This document shows positions 45,474 to 54,202 of a stretch of DNA of 64,000 bases, piece by piece. A program made the position numbers and the translations under genes. The notes beneath the pieces are model-generated. The model saw only the letters and a list, made by a program, of their open reading frames with translations, was not told the origin of the DNA and did no database searches. Every line of letters starts with the position of its first letter. Position 1 is the first letter of the stretch. The DNA is from Umbellularia californica (taxonomy: Eukaryota > Streptophyta > Magnoliopsida > Laurales > Lauraceae): positions 38,839,339 to 38,903,338 of the forward strand of contig JAPQWN010000005.1 of NCBI GenBank assembly GCA_028538565.1, given 5' to 3'.

Positions 45474-47429
45474 TGTTAGACCCTAAGTTGTGTTTACAAT
45501 TTGATGTCCAACATTTGCATCATGATCATCTCATTTCATTTCTCACAGGTTTATCTTGAAAATCTCAGGATTTAAATCAACTTGCTAAAACTATGTTTCA
45601 AACCTTTTGGCTGATTTTAGTCTTATTTTGAAAAGTTTTTATCTTGATTAAACCTTGTCTCAAACACCTTTACACTCTGTGTTTCAAAAGCTTTCAAAAG
45701 TTAGATCTTTACTTGTAAAACTCAGATCTTCAGAAAACAGTCTGACAGTACTGTCGGTCTGCCTGTCGGTCAGGTGTCGGCTAACCGACCTTGAACCGAA
45801 GCCTAACCGAACTCACTCGGTTAGCATTTCTGAAGGGTGTCTCTGATGTCGGTCAGTGTGTCGGTTATGTGTCGGTTAACCGACCATAGAAAATGGACTA
45901 ACCGAACACCTTGTCGGTCAGATTTCCAGAGAGCTGCATTATCATATATTTTACACGTCGGTCAGCATGTCGGTCAAGGCTCGGTTAACCGAAGTTGCTT
46001 TTGATCCTGACCGAAGCTCTCTCGGTTAGAATTCCAGAGAGGTGTTTTCTGACCCTGTTTTCATTGTCGGCTAGCTTGTCGGTCAGGCCTCGGTTAACCG
46101 AACATGTCGGTTAACCGAACCATGCTTTTTGGTCAGCAAAATTTCGAAATTATAACCGTTGGCATGTGACCGTTGGGAGTGTCGGTTAACCGACCCCTGG
46201 ATGTCGGCTAACCGACATATAGCCGTTGGCCCATTTTTCCTATAAAAGGAAGTTCATTCCAAGGCCAAAGAAGATGATTTCTTGAAGCCATTTCTGAGGT
46301 ATAATAAGGCAAATCAAAGGAAAGGAATTAAAGAGGCCAAAGGATCATTAAGTAAAGCTAAACTTGGATTAAAGAAGTTCAATCACCAAGTAAGCTTTGA
46401 CTTTTCCTAATCATATGTTTTTATGCATTGTCTAAATTATTGGTAAATGATTTTTAGCATATTAACTATGATATGTTGAATCCATTCTTCTCTTAATCTT
46501 TGATTTAAGTTATTGGATTCTTCACCTTGATTCTAATCAAGTTTGTGGTAGAAAACTTCTTAAACATGGTTATCAAAATCTTCAATTTATGTTATAACAA
46601 GTTTCACTAACTTGTATGAATCTTCCTTGTTGTTTTCAATCTTTAAAACTTTAGTCAAAATACTTTGATTTTGAAAACAACATATCACTTGCATCACATG
46701 TTTAGATATAATTAATTTCATACAACCTACAAGCCTTGGATTTTCATATCATCATTAAGCTTGTACTTTGTTCATGTGATTTGCATATCACTTCAATCAA
46801 ATCATGTTATGTGCATTAAACTTTTAATTGCTTCAAGCATAAACTGATTGAGCTTTCATTTTCAACTTGATTGAAGTTTTCACACACACACATCATGAGC
46901 ATTCATCTTTGCATTTTATAGTGTGTTGTGAGAGTTGATTTTCACTTTCTCATTCGCCTATTTTAGAGGCAAATTATATCGTGCTTAATGTATTTCTCTC
47001 ATAGTGTTTAGACACTTTCTTGAGAAAGAAAATCTATTTGTATGAAAGGTTATTGCTAAGCCAAAGAAAAGCAAATTGTAAAGGTTATTGCTTATCCTAG
47101 AAAAGCACATAGATAGGTTGTTGTTTAGCCTTAAAAACATCATTGTAAGGGTTATTGCTTAGCCTTTTGTAAAAGCATAAATAGTGGAAATCCGGTGGGG
47201 TGTGTGATCACAAGCCGGTAGTGGATGTAGGCATTGAGGCCGAACCACTATAAATCTTTGAGCAATGGTGAATGACTTGTGGTGATTGATTTGTTTATCT
47301 TCCGCACCTTTTCTTGTAATCATCACTAGTTGGAGTTTAATTTGAAGAAAATTAAAATTGGAAATCAATTTGTAGCTCACCCTATTCACCCCCCCCCCCC
47401 CTCTCTAGGGTAAGGATCCGGAACTTTCA
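45474..47429 (+). repeat. Element V: 5' LTR
   Basis: It starts TGTTAGACCC and ends GGAACTTTCA. From 45735 to 46220 it carries over ten copies of GTCGGTTAACCGAC-type motifs and half sites (TCGGTCAG, CTAACCGA). The TATA box TATAAAAGG at 46241 follows. The remaining 1.2 kb is an AT-rich leader with CACACACACA at about 46881 and a poly-C run near 47389-47401. Confidence 0.96.
46241..46249 (+). promoter_or_regulatory. Element V: LTR TATA box
   Basis: TATAAAAGG lies 28 bp after the last palindrome (GTCGGCTAACCGACAT) and the AGCCGTTGG box. The same site is at 52715 in the 3' LTR. Confidence 0.75.
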
Positions 47430-47431
47430 AT

Positions 47432-47444
47432 TGGTATCAGAGCC
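47432..47444 (+). other. Element V: primer binding site (initiator tRNA-Met)
   Basis: TGGTATCAGAGCC begins 2 bases after the LTR end and matches the complement of the initiator tRNA-Met 3' end used by most plant Copia elements. Confidence 0.95.
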
Positions 47445-47543
47445 TCGTGCTCTATATTTAGGATCAAGTGTTTTGGAACTCTTGATTAGGTGTAAAAACC
47501 TAGAGCTTAGACCCTAGTTGGATTTATCTTGAAAATCATTGCT

Positions 47544-49085
47544 ATGGATTCCACTAAGATAGAGAGTGTAGATTCCCTTGAAGATTCTCCTAGTCATCCT
47601 CTTCCATCCATTGGAGATTCAAATCATGAACATAATGAATATCAACTTGAATCAAGTGATGAAGAAAATGAAAATCAAGATGATCTTCAACAAGCATATG
47701 ATGATTTGTACACTTTGTACTTAAAGCTTGTTAAAAGTCATAACAAGTTAAAAGGAGAATCTAAAAGACTAAACAAAGAATTAGTCACCTCAAAAGATGA
47801 ACTTAGAGAGAAAGATGAAGCTATAAATTGCCTAAACTCTAAGTTCACGATCACTTTACACAACTTGTCTAATACTCAAAATGAACAAAATGAAATTGAA
47901 ACAAATAATGATGAGCTAAAGAAAGAAAATTTGAGATTAATAGATACAATAAGAAGACAAGATGAAAACATTATCCATCTAAAATCAAAATTAAAAATTT
48001 CTATGGATAACTTGTCAAAGGTTCAAGAAGAATTAAATGTATCTAAGATAAGTTGTGATAAACTTCTCAAAGAAAACACAAATATAAGTGATCATGTGAA
48101 GAATCAAGTTGAAGACATTTCTAATTTAGAATCCAAGTTAATTATCACCAAGGAAAATTTATTCAAAACTCAAAGTGATTTAAAAACTTTACATCTTGGA
48201 TCTAATGTGAATGAACTAAAACTTGAATTGAAACTTGCTCATGAAAAGGTAAACAAGTTTAATGGAATTGAAATTCAACTCATAAAAGCAAATAATGAAA
48301 ATTCAATTCTTAAAAACAAAGTCACTCAACTTGAGACCCACAAGCAAAAGTTTGAGTGCAAATTTACCCAAAGTGAAGAGAAACTTGAAAACTTGTTTAA
48401 ATTGGGTAAATCACATGGAGATAGGACGGGTCTTGGATTTAATAAACATACTTATCATGACCCTAAGTTCATAAACAAGTTTGTAAAAGGTGAGTCCTCT
48501 CTCTCTAGCACTCACACCAATTTGCCCAAAACAAAATGTCATTATTGTGGTAAAGAAGGGCATTTCAAATTTGAGTGCAAACTAAGAAGAAGTCATTTGT
48601 CTAAACCCATCTATGAATCAAAGGAAGTAAAATCAAATTTTATGAAGGGTAAGACATTTAAATCAAAGGAAGACTCTTTAAAGTTCAAACAAGTTAAATC
48701 TATTCAACAAGAGTCTCCTAAGATAGATTTTAAAAGGACCAATCAAGTCCAAAGCTATCAAGTTAAATCTATCAACAAGAAACATCTCACTTTACCTCCT
48801 TTAACCATGGAAATGAAAGAAATTTTGAAAAAGGTTGAACAATTAAAATTAAAATTCAAAATGCAAAAAGGAGGAGGAAAAGTTAAAAGAAATAAGAACA
48901 TAGTGAAAAATCATCACCAACCATCAAAGACTAATCATCATTATAAAATTGTCAAACCAAAAATTGATGAGAAATCTACTAAAATTGAAAAATTATCTCC
49001 CGTGGTTGGTGGAATCTCAAACATTGGCCTAAAGGCTCAAGACCTTAGATGGATAGCTAAGGTTAGAATCCTAGACAAACATTAA
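47544..49085 (+). CDS. gag: Element V: shortened Gag with coiled coil and CCHC knuckle
   Basis: The ORF of 513 codons starts at the ATG at 47544 (MDSTKIESVDSL). An acidic segment (residues about 10-55) leads into a long Lys/Glu/Asn-rich coiled coil (about 60-290, with repeated NLxSKL-type heptads). A zinc knuckle CHYCGKEGHFKFEC (C-X2-C-X4-H-X4-C) follows at 48537-48578, about residue 332. A basic tail ends with GLKAQDLRWIAKVRILDKH. The usual N-terminal capsid-like part of Copia Gag is not visible; the protein begins where the acidic/coiled-coil linker of Sirevirus Gag normally lies. The frame is fully open. It probably binds the element RNA. Whether it forms particles alone is doubtful. Confidence 0.85.
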   Translation: MDSTKIESVDSLEDSPSHPLPSIGDSNHEHNEYQLESSDEENENQDDLQQAYDDLYTLYLKLVKSHNKLKGESKRLNKELVTSKDELREKDEAINCLNSKFTITLHNLSNTQNEQNEIETNNDELKKENLRLIDTIRRQDENIIHLKSKLKISMDNLSKVQEELNVSKISCDKLLKENTNISDHVKNQVEDISNLESKLIITKENLFKTQSDLKTLHLGSNVNELKLELKLAHEKVNKFNGIEIQLIKANNENSILKNKVTQLETHKQKFECKFTQSEEKLENLFKLGKSHGDRTGLGFNKHTYHDPKFINKFVKGESSLSSTHTNLPKTKCHYCGKEGHFKFECKLRRSHLSKPIYESKEVKSNFMKGKTFKSKEDSLKFKQVKSIQQESPKIDFKRTNQVQSYQVKSINKKHLTLPPLTMEMKEILKKVEQLKLKFKMQKGGGKVKRNKNIVKNHHQPSKTNHHYKIVKPKIDEKSTKIEKLSPVVGGISNIGLKAQDLRWIAKVRILDKH

Positions 49086-50128
49086 AACCTTTGAAATTAG
49101 AATGGACCAATTACTTCTCAAAATGTACATTTTTTTTTGTCCTAGGTCTAGATGATTCTAAGTTCCTTGAGCAATCTCTACATGTTTGAATTTTGCTTGT
49201 TTGAGTAGTAATGCATTTTTAAAATTCAAAAAGTATTTTATGATTAAAATGCATGTGTTTAATCAATGAATTTTGAAAAAGAATTTATTAGATTGTTTCT
49301 TATGATCATTTTAATTGTTCTCCAATAGTCAAATTATCGTAAAAATCCTCAAACGAGTGATCATAGGTCAAAAATGTAGATTAGTGAATTATTTCACTTT
49401 TCTACAAGTGTCGGCTGACCGACACTTAAGTTGTCGGCTAACCGACAACTCACAGGGTCGAATAAAACCCTGCGCACGATCTGGAAAATCACTTCACTAT
49501 TCATCATCTTCCTTCTTCATGCCCTAGACGAGAACTTCCTGTTCAAAACCCTCAAATTAGTCAAATCTCCTCCTCATTGCTCTAAAAACTTCCTTCAACC
49601 CAATTAAAATCCTCTCTCAATCATCCTCCAAGCAAGTCATCATCATTTTCATCTCCTTCACCAACGTTGGAGCCTCAAGACCTTGACAGTCAACGAGAAT
49701 CTGTGAGATCATCAAGCCTTGGTCATTCCCTCTGATTTCTTGCAAGCATTTTCTGATCTTTTCAAAGGAATCATTGTCATCAAAAGAGTCTCCTCTTCCA
49801 AGCTGGGATCAATCATTTTTCCCCTAAGATCAAGGTAACTGTTCCATTCAAAAATTCCCAAACTTCCCTTCTTCGAATTTTCTTGAAATGATTGGTTTAT
49901 TTATAGTCTTTGTGGAATGTTTGCATGTAATGTAGGTCTTGAGATCCATACTTTGGGGCATCCACAGCCAACTGTGCTATCTTTTCCTTAGTCTGCACAA
50001 TAGGTGTTTGATGTTTTGTCTCAACCAAATCTGCTTAATTTTCAGTGATCTTCTCACCTATTGAGCATTGGGAAAAAGATTTATACTAATTCACATTAAA
50101 GAAAAACCTTCAATCTTGCCCAACCAAC
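49086..50128 (+). promoter_or_regulatory. Element V: 1-kb non-coding spacer with palindrome pair and intron-like segment
   Basis: No pol domain occurs where protease and integrase would be expected. At 49408-49449 two adjacent near-palindromes (GTGTCGGCTGACCGACAC and GTTGTCGGCTAACCGACAAC) copy the motif pair that precedes the LTR TATA box. An AATAAAA follows at about 49460. The next 350 bases are pyrimidine-rich like a plant leader. A possible intron spans 49835-50045 (AAG|GTAACT to TTAATTTTCAG). Together this looks like an internal promoter and leader for the second ORF. That reading is inference. Confidence 0.5.
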
Positions 50129-51277
50129 ATGCCTCCAAGAATGAAAAAAGCCATACCTAGGCCATCTAAAAAGGGGAAGGCCACTGCCACATCCAGTAGG
50201 CCTATAGATGAACATTCAGACTTTAGTGATTCCCCTCCACCACCATCCATAGAACTGAGAGTTGATGCTAACACTCTGCAACTATTGAGAGATAGGTCTA
50301 TAGCTATGGAAAGAAGGGTGTTAGTAAATCAAATTAAAAACCATGACTTAATGGGGATTGTCCATAGAGTAGGATGGGATGGTATACTTCATTGGGGTGG
50401 AGATGTCTATCCCACATTGGTAAGATATATGTACTCATCAATCTCAAGCACTCTCATTGGAGAAAATACTTGTTCTTTTACAATCTCCTTTGAAGATAGG
50501 AATGTAGAGATCACACCTGAGAGAATAGGAAATATCTTGGGGATACCGTGCACTCCAAATGGACTTACAATGATATCAGATTCCCCTAATGAAGATGAGA
50601 GAACCAAGGCCACTAGGGACATTTGTGGTTTCAATGCCCCTTGGGACAAAAGAAAACATCATCTTACCATAAATTCTCTCTTTCCCATTTATAGGATTAT
50701 TCATCATTGCTTTACATACAATGTCTACCCTAGGATGGGAAATAGGACTGAGCTTACAGCCTATATGGTTAATCTCTTGTCCAAGGTGGTAACTAGTACA
50801 CCCATTTGCTTGCCCTCCATCATTTGTCATTCAATCATCAAATTTCATAACAACATGAGTCAGAAAAATGCAATACCATTTGGATATTTGATGACACAAT
50901 TGGCATTCTCATTTGGGATACCTAAGCCTTCTGGGGAGAAACCTGTTTTCAAAACTCCTTTATCACCAGCTAATGTGAATCAAATGAATCTTATTCCCAA
51001 CGCTCAAATCCCTATAGCTGATGACCCTCCCTTGGCTCAAGCACCTCCTTCTCCTACTCATGGCTCAACATCGATACCATCTCCTCGTCCTTCCTCTTCA
51101 GTGGACCGCTTGGCAGCTCTTGAGAGAGATATGACTTACATGAAGAAAGAACAAAAGAAGAACAAGAAGACACTGAACAAACTGTTTCAGTATCTCTCAA
51201 GAATTTCAAAGAGTTGCAGCCGAGATGATGTTGGAGCTCCACCTTCTCCGTCACCACCACCTCCTGATTCGGAGTAG
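50129..51277 (+). CDS. Element V: ORF2, 'putative plant transposon protein' family
   Basis: 382 codons, ATG at 50129 (MPPRMKKAIPRPSKKGKATA, basic start). The core, residues about 60-275, includes GWDGILHWGGDVYPTLVRYM, FEDRNVEITPERIGNILGIP, LTINSLFPIYRIIHHCF, YPRMGNRTEL and AIPFGYLMTQLAFSFGI. This layout (GW...VYP.LV, later P..G.R.E, then LP.I..., PYG.L.T..F...G) matches the Pfam family named putative plant transposon protein, which is widespread in plant retroelements and has no known function. A Pro/Ser-rich linker, a Lys-rich helix (MTYMKKEQKKNKKTLNKLFQ) and a Pro-rich end follow. No transmembrane segment or enzyme motif is seen. The frame is intact. Confidence 0.72.
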   Translation: MPPRMKKAIPRPSKKGKATATSSRPIDEHSDFSDSPPPPSIELRVDANTLQLLRDRSIAMERRVLVNQIKNHDLMGIVHRVGWDGILHWGGDVYPTLVRYMYSSISSTLIGENTCSFTISFEDRNVEITPERIGNILGIPCTPNGLTMISDSPNEDERTKATRDICGFNAPWDKRKHHLTINSLFPIYRIIHHCFTYNVYPRMGNRTELTAYMVNLLSKVVTSTPICLPSIICHSIIKFHNNMSQKNAIPFGYLMTQLAFSFGIPKPSGEKPVFKTPLSPANVNQMNLIPNAQIPIADDPPLAQAPPSPTHGSTSIPSPRPSSSVDRLAALERDMTYMKKEQKKNKKTLNKLFQYLSRISKSCSRDDVGAPPSPSPPPPDSE

Positions 51278-51947
51278 AAAATACTTGATGACACCACTAT
51301 TTTTTGTTTTCTAATTGGTAGTATGATTGGTGGTGTATGTTGGTTCAAATTGGTTTTTGATGGATGTGTTTCTGAATGTTGATGGTGGGTATGAGAATGT
51401 TTATGTTTATGGTTTATGTGTTTCACTAATGATGTGAACATTTTCATCACTAATGATGTGAACATTTTCATTTTAGACATGAATGAAAACTTATGAATCC
51501 TTTTTGTCTTTACATGGTAGCTTCTTCTTTACTTTTACATTCAAAATTTATCAAATGATATCAATGCTATGCTATGAGAAAGGTATATGTTTGCATGAGC
51601 TGTTTTTGCAGACTTTTTAAGCAATTTGATGTCAATGGGGGAGAAGAATTGAAAGAAATGGAAATGGCTAAGTATGATTTCTAAGACTATGGGGGAGAAA
51701 AAGATTGTGGGAGAGAATTTGTGTGGAAGCACACACAATGGGGGAGCAAAGAATGATCATGAAGATCATGAAGAATGGGGGAGCAAAGAGAGGAAGGAAG
51801 ATCATGAAGAAGCCACAATTTTCAACTCAGGTGGAGTTGAAATGTATGGAGACCAAGAGTTGTAGAAATGAATGAATGGTTGAGTGATGTGTTTTATGTT
51901 TCTTAGCATTTGTTAGTGTGTTGCCATCAAATTGCAAAGGGGGAGAT
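51278..51947 (+). other. Element V: 3' region with five GGGGGAG tracts ending in the PPT
   Basis: GGGGGAG occurs at 51637, 51691, 51740, 51777 and 51939. The last, in AAAGGGGGAGAT, is the PPT next to the 3' LTR. Repeated PPT-like tracts upstream of the 3' LTR are a known Sirevirus character. A 26-27-bp direct duplication (ACTAATGATGTGAACATTTTC) is at about 51425-51472. No ORF of note. Confidence 0.8.
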
Positions 51948-53904
51948 TGTTAGACCCTAAGTTGTGTTTGCAATTTGATGTCCAACATTTGCATCATGAT
52001 CATCTCATTTCATTTCTCACAGGTTTATCTTGAAAATCTCAGGATTTAAATCAACTTGCTAAAACTATGTTTCAAACCTTTTGGCTGATTTTAGTCTTAT
52101 TTTGAAAAGTTTTTATCTTGATTAAACCTTGTCTCAAACACCTTTACACTCTGTGTTTCAAAAGCTTTCAAAAGTTAGATCTTTACTTGTAAAACTCAGA
52201 TCTTCAGAAAACAGTCTGACAGTACTGTCGGTCTGCCTGTCGGTCAGGTGTCGGCTAACCGACCTTGAACCGAAGCCTAACCGAACTCACTCGGTTAGCA
52301 TTTCTGAAGGGTGTCTCTGATGTCGGTCAGTGTGTCGGTTATGTGTCGGTTAACCGACCATAGAAAATGGACTAACCGAACACCTTGTCGGTCAGATTTC
52401 CAGAGAGCTGCATTATCATATATTTTACACGTCGGTCAGCATGTCGGTCAAGGCTCGGTTAACCGAAGTTGCTTTTGATCCTGACCGAAGCTCTCTCGGT
52501 TAGAATTCCAGAGAGGTGTTTTCTGACCCTGTTTTCATTGTCGGCTAGCTTGTCGGTCAGGCCTCGGTTAACCGAACATGTCGGTTAACCGAACCATGCT
52601 TTTTGGTCAGCAAAATTTCGAAATTATAACCGTTGGCATGTGACCGTTGGGAGTGTCGGTTAACCGACCCCTGGATGTCGGCTAACCGACATATAGCCGT
52701 TGGCCCATTTTTCCTATAAAAGGAAGTTCATTCCAAGGCCAAAGAAGATGATTTCTTGAAGCCATTTCTGAGGTATAATAAGGCAAATCAAAGGAAAGGA
52801 ATTAAAGAGGCCAAAGGATCATTAAGTAAAGCTAAACTTGGATTAAAGAAGTTCAATCACCAAGTAAGCTTTGACTTTTCCTAATCATATGTTTTTATGC
52901 ATTGTCTAAATTATTGGTAAATGATTTTTAGCATATTAACTATGATATGTTGAATCCATTCTTCTCTTAATCTTTGATTTAAGTTATTGGATTCTTCACC
53001 TTGATTCTAATCAAGTTTGTGGTAGAAAACTTCTTAAACATGGTTATCAAAATCTTCAATTTATGTTATAACAAGTTTCACTAACTTGTATGAATCTTCC
53101 TTGTTGTTTTCAATCTTTAAAACTTTAGTCAAAATACTTTGATTTTGAAAACAACATATCACTTGCATCACATGTTTAGATATAATTAATTTCATACAAC
53201 CTACAAGCCTTGGATTTTCATATCATCATTAAGCTTGTACTTTGTTCATGTGATTTGCATATCACTTCAATCAAATCATGTTATGTGCATTAAACTTTTA
53301 ATTGCTTCAAGCATAAACTGATTGAGCTTTCATTTTCAACTTGATTGAAGTTTTCACACACACACATCATGAGCATTCATCTTTGCATTTTATAGTGTGT
53401 TGTGAGAGTTGATTTTCACTTTCTCATTCGCCTATTTTAGAGGCAAATTATATCGTGCTTAATGTATTTCTCTCATAGTGTTTAGACACTTTCTTGAGAA
53501 AGAAAATCTATTTGTATGAAAGGTTATTGCTAAGCCAAAGAAAAGCAAATTGTAAAGGTTATTGCTTATCCTAGAAAAGCACATAGATAGGTTGTTGTTT
53601 AGCCTTAAAAACATCATTGTAAGGGTTATTGCTTAGCCTTTTGTAAAAGCATAAATAGTGGAAATCCGGTGGGGTGTGTGATCACAAGCCGGTAGTGGAT
53701 GTAGGCATTGAGGCCGAACCACTATAAATCTTTGAGCAATGGTGAATGACTTGTGGTGATTGATTTGTTTATCTTCCGCACCTTTTCTTGTAATCATCAC
53801 TAGTTGGAGTTTAATTTGAAGAAAATTAAAATTGGAAATCAATTTGTAGCTCACCCTATTCACCCCCCCCCCCCCCCCTCTAGGGTAAGGATCCGGAACT
53901 TTCA
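51948..53904 (+). repeat. Element V: 3' LTR
   Basis: It starts TGTTAGACCC and ends GGAACTTTCA; length 1957 bp. It is almost identical to the 5' LTR through palindrome array (52210-52700), TATA box (52715) and leader; the poly-C run is longer. The target duplication ATTTG follows at 53905. Confidence 0.96.
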
Positions 53905-54202
53905 ATTTGCTCCTTGTGGTTCGCCAATGTTGGGTTCCACCGGAGCATTTGTTGGTGCTGGATCGACAGCGTTTTCTTGAACAGGGCCCTGGTCTTCTTC
54001 ATCATCAGACCAAGATCCTTGTGGCTGTAATGGGTTATACCAGATTACTGGCATAAGATGAGACTCGGGAATCCATTCCTCGTCGGAGAGGTATTCTCCT
54101 GTTTCAAGGGATTCTTCCCACTCATCTATATCACTGGCAGTATCACTGGACTCGTATCCATTCATGGAGAATCCAACTACCGAGTTGCAAGAGTATGATG
54201 CC
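53905..54202 (-). pseudogene. Element IV: start of acidic gag-pro linker, upstream of element V insertion
   Basis: On the minus strand MNGYESSDTASDIDEWEESL runs into EEWIPESHLMPVIWYNPLQP and PNIGEPQGAN, where element V cuts the frame. The homologue in element II (32024-32482) is in the same frame as its gag. Element IV has a G run two bases shorter at 54201-54203 (GGG for GGGGG), which throws this part out of frame with gag. Confidence 0.8.

Larger units (their letters stand above)
45474..53904 (+). mobile_element. Element V: young non-autonomous Sirevirus-like Copia element inside element IV
   Basis: The LTRs are 45474-47429 (1956 bp) and 51948-53904 (1957 bp). The first differs from the second by few changes, for example A versus G at about 45498 and the length of the poly-C run. 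The duplication ATTTG is at 45469-45473 and 53905-53909. It has a PBS for initiator tRNA-Met and a polypurine tract. Only 4.5 kb lies between the LTRs. It encodes a shortened Gag and one further protein, and no protease, integrase, RT or RNase H is found on either strand. Palindrome arrays in the LTR and repeated PPT-like tracts resemble Sireviruses. It splits the gag-pro frame of element IV. Confidence 0.93.

Noticed and set aside
50129..51277. ORF2 of element V as an envelope-like protein of Sireviruses
   Set aside because: There is no signal peptide, transmembrane helix or env-like coiled coil at the expected place. The sequence pattern fits the plant transposon protein family better.
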